From contig JAFSAP010000001.1 of the NCBI GenBank assembly GCA_017440925.1, forward strand, positions 19,609 to 83,608: a stretch of DNA of 64,000 nt, given 5' to 3'. The notes below the pieces were generated by a model that had not been told where the DNA came from, made no database searches, and worked only from the letters and a program-made list of their open reading frames with translations. Positions 8,895 to 17,647 of this stretch are shown piece by piece (positions within the stretch are counted from its first letter, which is position 1; the number at the start of each line of letters is the position of its first letter). Source of the DNA: Oscillospiraceae bacterium. Lineage in GTDB: Bacteria > Bacillota > Clostridia > Oscillospirales > Oscillospiraceae. The position numbers and the translations under genes were made by a program.

Positions 8895-10280
8895 ATGACT
8901 ACTGAAGAACTCCGCGATTCCCTGCTGATGAAACCCAAGAACGGCTGCACGCTGCTGACGGCTGAGCAGCGGGCCGAAATGGAAAGCTACTGCAAGCGCT
9001 ACAGCGCTTTCATGGATGCCTGCAAGACCGAACGGGAAGCAACCGACTGGGCCGTTGCCGCCTGTGAGGCACACGGCTTCAAGCCCCTGGTTCCCGGTAT
9101 GGAAATCAAGCCCGGCGACAAGGTCTATCTGAACAACCGGGGCAAGGCCTTCCTGATGGCCGTTGTAGGCAGCGAATCCCTGGCAAAGGGCGCCAATATC
9201 TGTGCTGCCCATGTGGACTCTCCCCGTCTGGATCTGAAGCCCAATCCCCTGTATGAAAGCGATGAGATCGCCTTCTTCAAGACCCATTACTATGGCGGCA
9301 TCAAGAAGTACCAGTGGACCACCATTCCCCTGGCCCTGCACGGCGTTGTCTACCGCAAGGACGGCACCGTTGTCACCATCACCATCGGTGAGGACGACAA
9401 TGATCCCGTTCTGATGATCTCCGACCTGCTGCCCCACCTGGCTGCCGATCAGATGCAGAAGACCCTGGCCAAGGGCATCGAAGGTGAGCAGCTGAATGTG
9501 ATCCTGGGCACCCAGCCTCTGGAGGGCGAAGGCGGCGACCTGGTGAAGCTGAATGTCATGAAGCTGCTGAACGAAAAGTACGGCCTCATCGAAGCTGACT
9601 TCCGCTCTGCCGAGCTGACCATCGTTCCTGCAGGCCGCTGCCGCGAGGTGGGTCTGGACCGGAGCCTGCTGGGCGCTTACGGCCATGACGACCGGGTCTG
9701 TGCCTACGCCGAGATCGAGCCCCTGCTGGACATGGGCACTCCCACCCACACCGCCGTCTGCATCCTGGCTGACAAGGAAGAGACCGGCTCCAACGGCATC
9801 TCCGGCATGCAGAGCCAGGCCTTCGAATATTTCATGGAAATGCTGTGCGACGCACAGGGCGTGAAGCTGAACCACTGCTTCGCCAACTCCTTCTGCCTGT
9901 CTGCTGACGTTTCCAACGCCTATGACCCCAACTTCCCCGAAACCTGCGAAAAGCGGAACAACTCCCTGCTGAACTACGGTGTTGCCATCTGCAAGTACAC
10001 CGGTGCCCGGGGCAAGTCCGGCGCTTCCGACGCCTCTGCCGAAGCAATGGGCCATGTACGCACCACCCTGGACAATGCAGGTGTGCTGTGGCAGACCGCC
10101 ACACTGGGCAAGGTGGATCAGGGCGGCGGCGGCACTGTGGCCGCCTATATGGCTAACCGGAACATCGTCACGGTCGATGCCGGTGTGCCCGTCATCAGCA
10201 TGCATGCGCCCATTGAGCTGGTATCCAAGGTGGACGCTTACATGACCATGCTGGCCTGCAAGGCAATTTATCTGGCTTAA
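8895..10280 (+). CDS. M18 family aminopeptidase
   Basis: A zinc aminopeptidase of 461 residues that removes N-terminal residues (aspartyl or broader) from peptides in the cytosol. Motifs of the M18 fold are present: NICAAHVDSPRLDLKP with the first metal His and Asp, DKEETGSNG with the catalytic Glu pair, and a C-terminal VISMHAPIEL metal His. Two start codons are possible: ATG 8889 overlaps the coaE stop, while 8895 has better spacing (9 nt) from AGGAG and is preferred. A perfect stem-loop terminator follows. Confidence 0.94.
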   Translation: MTTEELRDSLLMKPKNGCTLLTAEQRAEMESYCKRYSAFMDACKTEREATDWAVAACEAHGFKPLVPGMEIKPGDKVYLNNRGKAFLMAVVGSESLAKGANICAAHVDSPRLDLKPNPLYESDEIAFFKTHYYGGIKKYQWTTIPLALHGVVYRKDGTVVTITIGEDDNDPVLMISDLLPHLAADQMQKTLAKGIEGEQLNVILGTQPLEGEGGDLVKLNVMKLLNEKYGLIEADFRSAELTIVPAGRCREVGLDRSLLGAYGHDDRVCAYAEIEPLLDMGTPTHTAVCILADKEETGSNGISGMQSQAFEYFMEMLCDAQGVKLNHCFANSFCLSADVSNAYDPNFPETCEKRNNSLLNYGVAICKYTGARGKSGASDASAEAMGHVRTTLDNAGVLWQTATLGKVDQGGGGTVAAYMANRNIVTVDAGVPVISMHAPIELVSKVDAYMTMLACKAIYLA

Positions 10281-10289
10281 TCCTATTTT

Positions 10290-10329
10290 GTCACCCCGGA
10301 GTTCTCCTCCGGGGTGACTTCTTGTTTTT
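10290..10329 (+). terminator. Terminator of the M18 aminopeptidase gene
   Basis: GTCACCCCGGAG, 4-5 nt loop, CTCCGGGGTGAC, then a T-rich stretch. The T-rich end overlaps the -35 of the next promoter. Confidence 0.85.
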
Positions 10330-10350
10330 CAGGGAAAACTATGGTATAAT
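10322..10350 (+). promoter_or_regulatory. Promoter of the DUF2156-GNAT pair
   Basis: TTGTTT (10322-10327), 17-nt spacer, TATAAT (10345-10350), 23 nt before the start codon. Confidence 0.7.
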
Positions 10351-10372
10351 ACATATCAAAGGAGTGACCGAA

Positions 10373-11284
10373 ATGATCGGTTTTCAGCGTGTAAATCTTT
10401 CCCAGAAAGACCAATACGAAGCCATTCTGATGGCCGAACAGGCGCGTGGCTGTGAATATTCTTTCGCAAACGTGTATCTTTGGGGACTGCAGAGCCTCGC
10501 TTTTCTGCAGGACTGCGTTCTGCGCTTCTCCCATTTCCACGGAAAGTCTGTATACCCCTATCCCATCGGAACCGGGGACAAGCATGCCGCAATTACAGAA
10601 ATCCTCCGGGACGCCGAAGAACGGGGAATCCCTTGCCGCATCATCGGCATTACGGAACGGGACAAGGAAGAGCTGGAGCAGCTGTTCCCCGGAACCTTCT
10701 ATATCAAAGCAGAGCGGGACAGCTTTGACTATGTCTACGATATCAACGACCTTGCCGACCTGCGGGGACGGAAATTCCAGAGTAAGCGCAACCATTTCAA
10801 CCGGTTCTGCGCAGACCACCCGGACCACCAGGCAGTGCCCATGACCTGTGACATGCTGCCCAAGGCAAAGGCATTTATCGAAAATTGGTATGCCCGCCGC
10901 CGGGAGACGGATCCGGAAGGAGACTACCTTCTGGAAAGCGTAGCCCTGGGACGGCTCTTTAACCACTGTGGAGAACTGGATATGGAGGGTCTGGTGCTGA
11001 TGGACGGAGAGGAAATTCTGGCCATCACCATGGGCTCCCGTCTGTCTCCCGATACCTTTGACATCCATTTCGAAAAGGCCCGGGAGGATGTATCCGGCGC
11101 TTACAATGCCATCAACTGCCACTTTGCCCGTTACCTGCGGCTGAAATATCCGGATGTACAGTTTTTGAACCGGGAGGAAGATATGGGACTGGAGGGTCTG
11201 CGTACTGCCAAGCTCAGCTACCGTCCTCACCATATGGTCGAGAAGTACCGGGCCGTTGTGAAGGAGGATATCCATGTTGATTGA
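10373..11284 (+). CDS. DUF2156 domain protein (aminoacyl-lipid transferase-like GNAT fold)
   Basis: A 303-residue protein resembling the C-terminal domain of phosphatidylglycerol lysyltransferase (DUF2156). Supporting features are CEYSFANVYLW near residue 30, FQSKRNHFNRF at about 140, a long middle helix and a C-terminal half typical of the GNAT fold (EGLVLMDGEEILAITMGS). There is no MprF-like flippase, so it would be soluble; the acyl donor and acceptor are unknown. Start 10373 is chosen for GGAGTGA 6 nt upstream. It overlaps the next acetyltransferase gene by 11 nt, implying coupled expression. Confidence 0.8.
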   Translation: MIGFQRVNLSQKDQYEAILMAEQARGCEYSFANVYLWGLQSLAFLQDCVLRFSHFHGKSVYPYPIGTGDKHAAITEILRDAEERGIPCRIIGITERDKEELEQLFPGTFYIKAERDSFDYVYDINDLADLRGRKFQSKRNHFNRFCADHPDHQAVPMTCDMLPKAKAFIENWYARRRETDPEGDYLLESVALGRLFNHCGELDMEGLVLMDGEEILAITMGSRLSPDTFDIHFEKAREDVSGAYNAINCHFARYLRLKYPDVQFLNREEDMGLEGLRTAKLSYRPHHMVEKYRAVVKEDIHVD

Positions 11285-12029
11285 CCATCCTGCTTCCCGG
11301 CACATCCATCAGCTTCGGCAGCTATGGAAAACCGCTTTCGGCGACACGGATGCTTTTCTGGACAGCTTCTTCCGCACTGCTTTTGCCTGTGACCGCTGCC
11401 GGTGTGTGCTTGAGGCGGATACCGTCGCCGCTGTGCTGTACTGGTTTGACTGTGTGGTGTCCGGTCAGAAAACCGCCTATATCTATGCCGTTGCCACCCA
11501 CCCGGATCACCGGGGACAGGGCCATTGCCGCAGGCTCATGGCAGACACCCACGCACTGCTGAAAAGCCGGGGCTATGCCAGCGCCATTCTGGTTCCCCAA
11601 ACGGAATCCCTGCGAAAAATGTATGCCGGAATGGGCTACCGGGACGCAGGCGGGCTGGAAATTCTGGAATGCACCGCCGGGGCCGCTGTGCCTGTCCGGG
11701 CCGTGGGGCCAGCGGAATTTGCACAGCTGCGCCGCCAGCTTTTGCCGGAGGGCAGTGTGATCCAGGAAGGGGAAAATCTGGTGTTTCTGTCAGAACAGCT
11801 CCGGTTTTATGCAGGAGACAGGTTTCTGCTGGCGGCTTACGAAGAAAAAGGACAGCTTCACGGCATGGAATTTCTGGGAGATCCCGCTTTGCTTCCCGGT
11901 ATCACTGCCGCGCTGGGCTGCACCGGCGGTGTGTTTCGGATGCCCGGACAGGCAGTTGCCTTTGCCATGTTCCATCCGTTGGCGGAAAACGCCAGTGAAC
12001 CCAGTTATTTTGGCTTTGCCTTTGACTGA
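11274..12029 (+). CDS. GNAT family N-acetyltransferase
   Basis: A 251-residue acetyltransferase. The acetyl-CoA pyrophosphate loop HPDHRGQGHCRRLM is at about residues 77-90, followed by the usual GYASAILVPQ and the YAGMGYRDAG end of the domain. About 110 further residues form a second domain of unknown role, perhaps for substrate choice. ATG 11274 follows AAGGAGG and overlaps the upstream DUF2156 gene. The two GNAT-fold proteins may act on related substrates, but this is inference. A perfect palindromic hairpin follows. Confidence 0.9.
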   Translation: MLIDHPASRHIHQLRQLWKTAFGDTDAFLDSFFRTAFACDRCRCVLEADTVAAVLYWFDCVVSGQKTAYIYAVATHPDHRGQGHCRRLMADTHALLKSRGYASAILVPQTESLRKMYAGMGYRDAGGLEILECTAGAAVPVRAVGPAEFAQLRRQLLPEGSVIQEGENLVFLSEQLRFYAGDRFLLAAYEEKGQLHGMEFLGDPALLPGITAALGCTGGVFRMPGQAVAFAMFHPLAENASEPSYFGFAFD

Positions 12030-12062
12030 AAATCTGCAGGATATCCTGCAGATTTTCATTTT
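12028..12062 (+). terminator. Terminator of the GNAT gene
   Basis: GAAAATCTGCAGGA-TATCCTGCAGATTTTC, nearly a perfect palindrome, followed by ATTTTTC. The stop codon lies at its left edge. Confidence 0.75.
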
Positions 12063-12076
12063 TCTTCCGCCAACCA

Positions 12077-12105
12077 TTGACAGATGTCCGCAAGAAGTGT
12101 ATAAT
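12077..12105 (+). promoter_or_regulatory. Consensus promoter of the NSS transporter
   Basis: TTGACA (12077-12082), 17 nt, TATAAT (12100-12105): a perfect match to the sigma-A consensus. Confidence 0.88.
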
Positions 12106-12136
12106 CATACCACTTTCGTTCCTTGGAGGTAAGAAA

Positions 12137-13498
12137 ATGGAAAGAGAAAAGTTAGGAAGCCGCCTGGGCTTCATTTTGCTGAGTGCCGGCTGTGCCATCG
12201 GCATCGGCAACGTCTGGAAATTCCCCTATATCACCGGTCAGAACGGCGGTGCCATCTTCGTTCTGGTTTATATCGCCTGCCTGGTTCTGCTGGGTGCGCC
12301 TGTTATGGTCATGGAATTTGCCATGGGCCGCGGTTCCCAGAAGAGCCCCGTGAAGATGTACCAGGAGCTGGAGCCCAAGGGTTCCAAATGGCATATCCAT
12401 GGTTATGTGGCCATGGCCGGTAATGTGATCCTGATGATGTGCTACTGCACCATTGCCGGCTGGATGCTCCAGTATTTTGTAGACACTGCCACCGGCAAGT
12501 TTGCCGGTCTGGATGCCGCTGCCGTTGGCAACATGTTCGGTGCCATGACCCAGAACACCGGTGCCATGGCTTTCTACACCATCGCCACCGTGCTGCTGGC
12601 CACCATCGTCTGCTCCTTCAGTCTCCAGGGCGGCCTGGAGCGGGTGACCAAGTGGATGATGCTGGCACTGCTGAGCATCATGGTGATCCTGGCCATCAAC
12701 AGCTGCCTGCTGGACGGCGCAGCAGAGGGCCTCAAGTTCTATCTGCTGCCTGACTTCAAGCGCTTTACCGAAGCCGGCATCGGCAATGTTATCGTCGCCG
12801 CCATGAACCAGTCCTTCTTCTCCCTGAGCCTGGGCATCGGATCCATGGCCATCTTCGGCAGCTATCTGAAGAAAGACCGCTCCCTCATGGGCGAGACCGT
12901 CAACGTCATCTTCCTGGATACCTTTGTGGCACTGACTGCGGGCCTTATCATCTTCCCCGCCTGCTCCGCCTTTGGCGTGGAAGCCGCTTCCGGCCCTCCC
13001 CTGATCTTCATCACCCTGCCCAACATCTTCAACAATATGGCCGGCGGCCGGATCTGGGGCAGCCTGTTCTTCATCTTCATGTCTTTTGCTGCCCTCAGCA
13101 CCGTGTTTGCCGTGTTTGAAAACATCGTGGCATGCCTGCGGGATATCACCGGCTGGGAACGCAAAAAGGCCAGTATCATCACCGGTGTTTCCCTGATGGT
13201 GCTGTGCATGCCCTGTGTCCTTGGCTTCACCGTTCTGAGCCATGTTCAGATCCTGGGGCTGAGCATCATGGACTTCGAGGACTTTGTGGTCAGCAGCCTG
13301 CTGCTTCCCATCGGCTCCTTTATGTTTGCCCTGTTCTGCGTCACCCGCTACGGCTGGGGCTGGAAAAACTTCCTCAAGGAAGCCAACACCGGCAAGGGCT
13401 ACAAGGTGGCAAACTGGATGCGGCTGTATATGACCTATGTGGTTCCCGCCATCATCCTGTTCATCTTCGTCTACGGCCTGTATAATTTCTTCAAATAA
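12137..13498 (+). CDS. Neurotransmitter:sodium symporter (NSS/SNF) family transporter
   Basis: A sodium-coupled amino-acid importer of 453 residues with about 11-12 membrane helices. The first helix carries the family signature for substrate and Na+ binding (GCAIGIGNVWKFPY, about residues 17-30), followed by NGGAIFVLVY. Length fits bacterial members such as LeuT, MhsT or TnaT. The substrate cannot be read from sequence; a hydrophobic or aromatic amino acid is usual. Start 12137 is chosen for TTGGAGG 7 nt upstream; upstream residues of the longer frame cover the promoter. It forms a single-gene unit with its own terminator. Confidence 0.95.
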   Translation: MEREKLGSRLGFILLSAGCAIGIGNVWKFPYITGQNGGAIFVLVYIACLVLLGAPVMVMEFAMGRGSQKSPVKMYQELEPKGSKWHIHGYVAMAGNVILMMCYCTIAGWMLQYFVDTATGKFAGLDAAAVGNMFGAMTQNTGAMAFYTIATVLLATIVCSFSLQGGLERVTKWMMLALLSIMVILAINSCLLDGAAEGLKFYLLPDFKRFTEAGIGNVIVAAMNQSFFSLSLGIGSMAIFGSYLKKDRSLMGETVNVIFLDTFVALTAGLIIFPACSAFGVEAASGPPLIFITLPNIFNNMAGGRIWGSLFFIFMSFAALSTVFAVFENIVACLRDITGWERKKASIITGVSLMVLCMPCVLGFTVLSHVQILGLSIMDFEDFVVSSLLLPIGSFMFALFCVTRYGWGWKNFLKEANTGKGYKVANWMRLYMTYVVPAIILFIFVYGLYNFFK

Positions 13499-13507
13499 TC
13501 CGGTACA

Positions 13508-13548
13508 AAAACGTCCTGAAAGTTTACCGCTTTCAGGACGTTCTTTTT
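13508..13548 (+). terminator. Terminator of the NSS transporter gene
   Basis: AACGTCCTGAAAG, loop, CTTTCAGGACGTT, then CTTTTTT. Confidence 0.92.
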
Positions 13549-13610
13549 TGCTTTTGTCAAGATATACATGGCTGAACTGGAAAAATCCCGAGAAATTGTA
13601 AACTTGCGAA

Positions 13611-13639
13611 TTGACTGTTTTTTCATCGAATGCTATAAT
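13611..13639 (+). promoter_or_regulatory. Promoter of the purine operon
   Basis: TTGACT (13611-13616), 17-nt spacer, TATAAT (13634-13639), directly upstream of the riboswitch leader. Confidence 0.85.
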
Positions 13640-13651
13640 AAATCCGTAATT

Positions 13652-13766
13652 TGCAAACCCCTTATGACTGACGGATCAGTGGAGCACCACACGGAGTAAG
13701 GGATATTTTTGCCGACCGTCTGGGCACACTTTCCCATCTGGGGTTAGTGCGCCCTTTTGTTTTTCT
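13652..13766 (+). promoter_or_regulatory. ZTP (pfl) riboswitch with terminator expression platform
   Basis: The leader contains the conserved ZTP/pfl pieces in order: ACTGACGG, a short P3-like hairpin GTGG-AGCA-CCAC, GGAGTAAGGG, then CCGACCGTCTGGGCA. The last block also starts an intrinsic terminator: GGGCACACT (13732-13740) pairs with AGTGCGCCC (13746-13754), followed by a T-rich tract. ZTP or ZMP accumulates when 10-formyl-tetrahydrofolate is short; binding would stop the terminator from forming and turn on the purine genes. The family and its purE/purH association are established knowledge; the match here is by eye. Confidence 0.88.
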
Positions 13767-13779
13767 TTAGGAGGTAACT

Positions 13780-14274
13780 ATGAAAAAAGTTGGCATTGTC
13801 ATGGGCAGCGACAGCGATCTGCCGATCCTGCGCAAGACCATGGATACCCTGGCCTCTCTGGACATTCCCTTTGAGTGCCATATTTTCTCTGCACACCGCA
13901 CACCCGAGGAAGCCCGGGATTTCGCCAGAAATGCCCGAAAAAACGGCATTGGCTGTTTCATCGCAGCTGCCGGTATGGCTGCCCACCTGGCCGGTGCCAT
14001 CGCCGCCAACACCACCCTGCCCGTCATCGGCATCCCCTGCAAAGGCCCCTGCTTCGATGGTATGGACGCACTGCTGTCCACCGTGATGATGCCCTCCGGC
14101 ATTCCCGTCGCTACCGTAGCCGTCAACGGCGGTGTCAACGCCGCTTTGCTGGCAGCCCAGATCCTGGCCGTAGCCGATGATGCACTGGCTGCCCGGCTGG
14201 ATGCCAAGCGCGCCAGCGATGCTGCCAAGGTTCTGGAAAAGGACGCTGCCCTGCAGGCCGAACTGAACAAGTAA
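13780..14274 (+). CDS. purE: N5-carboxyaminoimidazole ribonucleotide mutase
   Basis: Moves the carboxyl group in AIR carboxylation, de novo purine step 6. 164 residues; GSDSDLPIL (residues 8-16) binds the nucleotide phosphate and SAHRTP carries the catalytic His. First gene of the operon, preceded by TTTAGGAGG. No purK (N5-CAIR synthetase) is seen next to it or elsewhere in the window, so PurK is either encoded elsewhere or this PurE uses CO2 and AIR directly; the sequence alone was not enough to decide class I or II. Confidence 0.96.
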   Translation: MKKVGIVMGSDSDLPILRKTMDTLASLDIPFECHIFSAHRTPEEARDFARNARKNGIGCFIAAAGMAAHLAGAIAANTTLPVIGIPCKGPCFDGMDALLSTVMMPSGIPVATVAVNGGVNAALLAAQILAVADDALAARLDAKRASDAAKVLEKDAALQAELNK

Positions 14275-14346
14275 GTTATTCCCATTCCCATACACAAACC
14301 AATCAACCCATATACACCATTCATTTCAGAAAGAGGTAACAAATTT

Positions 14347-15036
14347 ATGGAAAATCTCGAACTGCTGTACACCGGTAAGACCAAGAATGTTTATAAACTC
14401 CCCAACGGCAACTGCCTGCTGCTGTTCAAGGACGACTGCACCGGCAAGGACGGCGTGTTTGATCCCGGCGAAAACTCTGTCGGCCTGACCATCGAAGGCG
14501 TTGGCGATGTGAACCTGCGCATGAGCATCTACTACTTCGAGAAGATCAATGCCTCCGGCATCCGTACCCACTATGTCAGCGCTGACCTGGCCAACACCAC
14601 CATGGAAGTTCTGCCTGCCAAGGTCTTTGGCAAGGGTCTGGAAGTCATCTGCCGCCGCAAGGCTGTTGGTTCCTTCTTCCGCCGCTACAACCAGTACTGC
14701 ACCGAAGGCCAGGATCTGCCCTACTACGTAGAAACCACCTTCAAGAACGATGCTCTGGGTGATCCCCTGGTCACCAAGGACGGCCTGGTTGACCTGGGCG
14801 TTATGACCGCTGAGCAGTACGATTCCCTGAAGGCTCAGACCCAGGCTATCACCAAGATCGTTGCTGACGACCTGGCTGCCAAGGGCCTGGAGCTGTACGA
14901 CATCAAGTTCGAATTCGGCTACGATTCCGAAGGCAACGTCATGCTGATCGACGAAGTTGCTTCCGGCAACATGCGCGTTTACAAGGACGGTAAATACATC
15001 GACCCCATGACCCTGAACGGTCTGTTCTTCGCTTAA
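14347..15036 (+). CDS. purC: Phosphoribosylaminoimidazole-succinocarboxamide (SAICAR) synthase
   Basis: Joins CAIR with aspartate using ATP (purine step 7). 229 residues, close to the usual bacterial length. Seen: YTGKTKNVY (nucleotide-binding N-lobe), [11 protein letters not shown], the substrate-site [12 protein letters not shown] and [16 protein letters not shown] near the end, where most homologues read DE(I/V)xTPDxxR. The last motif is divergent but keeps the acidic pair. An AAAGAGGTAAC SD lies upstream. A stable hairpin separates it from purF. Confidence 0.93.
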   Translation: MENLELLYTGKTKNVYKLPNGNCLLLFKDDCTGKDGVFDPGENSVGLTIEGVGDVNLRMSIYYFEKINASGIRTHYVSADLANTTMEVLPAKVFGKGLEVICRRKAVGSFFRRYNQYCTEGQDLPYYVETTFKNDALGDPLVTKDGLVDLGVMTAEQYDSLKAQTQAITKIVADDLAAKGLELYDIKFEFGYDSEGNVMLIDEVASGNMRVYKDGKYIDPMTLNGLFFA

Positions 15037-15045
15037 TCAACGGAT

Positions 15046-15077
15046 ATCAGGGGCGGCAATCCCTGCCGCCCCTGATT
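15046..15077 (+). terminator. Intercistronic hairpin between purC and purF
   Basis: ATCAGGGGCGGCA-ATCCC-TGCCGCCCCTGAT, a perfect 13-bp stem followed by TGGTTTGTTT, a weak U-tract. It may act as an attenuator or partial terminator, or may stabilise the upstream mRNA. Confidence 0.6.
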
Positions 15078-15119
15078 GGTTTGTTTACGCTTCCATTATT
15101 TTAAGGAGGAAATTGAATT

Positions 15120-16541
15120 ATGGGTGGTTTCTTCGGGGCTGTTTCCCGTAAAAACTGCAAATACGATGTTTTCTTTGGTACGGACTACCATTCCCACCTG
15201 GGTACCAAGCGGGGCGGTATGGCCATGTACGATCCTGCAAAGGGCTTCCAGCGTCAGATCCACAACATCGAAAACACCCCTTTCCGCACCAAATTTGAGC
15301 GGGACATGCTGGAGATGAACGGCCAGGCCGGTCTGGGCTGCATTTCCGATACCGATCCCCAGCCCCTGCTGGTCCGCAGCCACTTGGGCATGTTCGCCAT
15401 CTCCACCGTGGGCATCGTCACCAATGCCGAAAAGTTGGTGGCGGACACCTTCTCCGGCCCCGGCCATTATTTCATGGCCATGTCCTCCGGCAAGGTCAAT
15501 ACCAACGAGCTGATCGCTGCCCTCATCAACCGCTGCGACAATCTGGTGGACGGCATCCGCTACGCCCAGAGCGTGGTGGAAGGCTCCATCACCATTCTGC
15601 TGCTGACAGAGGACGGTATCATCGCCGCCCGTGACAAGCTGGGCCGTCTGCCCATCGTTGTGGGCCAGAAGGAAGAGGGCTGCTGTGTTTCCATGGAGTC
15701 CTTCGCCTGCCAGAAGCTGGGCTACACCCCCTGCTACAACCTGGGCCCCGGCGAGATCGTCAAAATCACCGCAGACGGCTATGAGCAGCTGTCCGCCCCC
15801 GGCGACAAAATGAAGATCTGCGCTTTCCTGTGGACTTACTACGGTTATCCCAATTCCAATTATGAAGGCAAAAATGTGGAGGTCATGCGCTGCCGCAACG
15901 GCGAGATCATGGCCCGGGACGAACTGGCCAACGGCACCTTCCCCGATGTGGACTACGTTGCCGGTGTGCCCGATTCCGGTCTGCCCCACGCCATCGGCTA
16001 TGCCAACCACACCCACAAGACCTTTGCCCGGCCCTTCGTTAAGTACACCCCCACCTGGGCCCGTTCCTTTACCCCCTCCAACCAGGAGATGCGCAACCTG
16101 GTGGCAGAAATGAAGCAGATTCCTGTACCTGAGCTGATCGAGGGCAAGAAGCTGCTGCTGGTGGACGATTCCATCGTCCGCGGCACCCAGCTCCACGAAA
16201 CCGTGGAATTCCTGTATAAGTCCGGCGCCAAGGAAGTACATATGCGCTCTGCCTGTCCCCCCATCATGTATAGCTGCAAGTACCTGAACTTCTCCCGCAG
16301 CAATTCCGACATGGACCTGCTGGCACGCCGCACCATCCAGCGGCTGGAGGGTGAAATGGGTCAGCAGCATGTGGCAGAATACGCCGATGCCAAAACCGAG
16401 CGGGGCCAGTGCATGCTGAAGGCCATCTGCGAGGAGATGGGCTTCGACTCCCTGGGCTACCAGAGTCTGGACGGTCTGCTGGAAGCCATCGGTCTGGACC
16501 GGGATAAGGTCTGCACTTACTGCTGGACCGGCGAAGAATAA
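15120..16541 (+). CDS. purF: Amidophosphoribosyltransferase-like protein lacking the glutaminase nucleophile
   Basis: Expected to make 5-phosphoribosylamine from PRPP, the committed purine step. 473 residues: N-terminal Ntn glutaminase-like domain (1-230) and C-terminal phosphoribosyltransferase domain with an intact PRPP motif LLLVDDSIVRGT (about 346-357). The usual Cys1 is absent: the protein begins MGGFFG, and an in-frame TGA at 15114 rules out an upstream start. Other glutamine-site motifs (the HxRxxT and NG segments) are also degenerate. Four Cys in positions expected for the Fe-S cluster of Bacillus-type PurF remain (C234, C386, C465, C468). The Ntn domain is probably not a normal glutaminase, so ammonia may come from solution or a partner. 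I recall similar MGGFFG proteins in Bacteroidetes. Confidence 0.88.
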   Translation: MGGFFGAVSRKNCKYDVFFGTDYHSHLGTKRGGMAMYDPAKGFQRQIHNIENTPFRTKFERDMLEMNGQAGLGCISDTDPQPLLVRSHLGMFAISTVGIVTNAEKLVADTFSGPGHYFMAMSSGKVNTNELIAALINRCDNLVDGIRYAQSVVEGSITILLLTEDGIIAARDKLGRLPIVVGQKEEGCCVSMESFACQKLGYTPCYNLGPGEIVKITADGYEQLSAPGDKMKICAFLWTYYGYPNSNYEGKNVEVMRCRNGEIMARDELANGTFPDVDYVAGVPDSGLPHAIGYANHTHKTFARPFVKYTPTWARSFTPSNQEMRNLVAEMKQIPVPELIEGKKLLLVDDSIVRGTQLHETVEFLYKSGAKEVHMRSACPPIMYSCKYLNFSRSNSDMDLLARRTIQRLEGEMGQQHVAEYADAKTERGQCMLKAICEEMGFDSLGYQSLDGLLEAIGLDRDKVCTYCWTGEE

Positions 16542-16597
16542 GCCGATCCCCAATCTGATCTCATAAAAATACAACTCTGAAAAGGAGCTACATAGAA

Positions 16598-17647
16598 ATG
16601 GATCACAAGAATTCCTATTCCGCCAGCTACGCAGCTGCAGGTGTTGACATCACTGCCGGATACCGTGCTGTGGAGCTGATGAAGAAGCATGTTGCCCGCA
16701 CCCGGAATGAAGGCTGCCTGGATGATGTGGGTGGCTTCGGCGGCTGCTTCGGTCTGCCCATTGCAGGCATGGAAGAGCCCGTTCTGGTTTCCGGCACTGA
16801 CGGCTGCGGCACCAAGGTGAAGCTGGCCATTCTCATGGACAAGCACAACACCATCGGCATCGATGCCGTTGCCATGTGCGTCAACGATATCATCTGTGTG
16901 GGTGCAAAGCCCCTGTTCTTCCTGGACTACATCGCCTGCGGCAAGAATATCCCCGAGAAGATCGCCGAGATCGTCGGCGGCGTGGCAGAGGGCTGTGTCC
17001 AGTCCGGCGCTGCCCTCATCGGCGGCGAAACCGCTGAGCATCCCGGCATGATGCCTGTGGAAGATTACGATCTCGCCGGCTTCGCTGTGGGTATCGTGGA
17101 CAAGAAGAAGATCCTGGATAATTCCAAGATGGCTGTGGGTGACGTTGTCATCGCCCTGCCCTCCACCGGTATCCACTCCAACGGCTTCTCCCTGTGCCGC
17201 AAGGTCTTCGACATCGACAACAACAATCCCGAGCTGTACATTCCCCGCGAAGAGCTGGACGGCAAGACCATCGCCGAAGCTCTGCTGGTTCCCACCAAGA
17301 TCTATGTTAAGCCTGTTCTGGCTCTGCTGGAGAAGGTCAATGTCAAGGGCATCAGCCACATCACCGGCGGCGGCTTCTACGAGAACATTCCCCGCTCCAT
17401 CCCCGACGGTCTGTGCGCCAAGATCGACAAGAGCGCCATCAAGGTTCTGCCCATCTTCGACGTAATTGCGGCTTGGGGCAACATCCCCGAGCGTGACATG
17501 TACAACACCTACAACATGGGTGTCGGCATGAGCATCGTGGTTCCCGCTGCCGAGGTCGAACTGTCTCTGAACATTCTGAAGGACAACGGCATCGACGCTT
17601 ACGTCATCGGCCAGATCATCGAGGGCGAAGAAAAGGTGATCCTGTAA
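16598..17647 (+). CDS. purM: Phosphoribosylformylglycinamidine cyclo-ligase (AIR synthase)
   Basis: Closes the imidazole ring of FGAM to AIR using ATP (purine step 5). 349 residues; features include GVDITAGYRAVELMK at the N-terminus, the metal/ATP segment GTDGCGTKVKLA, VNDIICVGAKPLFFLDY, IGGETAEHPGM and HITGGGFYENIPRSIP. Upstream SD is AAAAGGAG. The stop codon overlaps the purN start (TAATG), so the two are translationally coupled. Confidence 0.97.
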   Translation: MDHKNSYSASYAAAGVDITAGYRAVELMKKHVARTRNEGCLDDVGGFGGCFGLPIAGMEEPVLVSGTDGCGTKVKLAILMDKHNTIGIDAVAMCVNDIICVGAKPLFFLDYIACGKNIPEKIAEIVGGVAEGCVQSGAALIGGETAEHPGMMPVEDYDLAGFAVGIVDKKKILDNSKMAVGDVVIALPSTGIHSNGFSLCRKVFDIDNNNPELYIPREELDGKTIAEALLVPTKIYVKPVLALLEKVNVKGISHITGGGFYENIPRSIPDGLCAKIDKSAIKVLPIFDVIAAWGNIPERDMYNTYNMGVGMSIVVPAAEVELSLNILKDNGIDAYVIGQIIEGEEKVIL

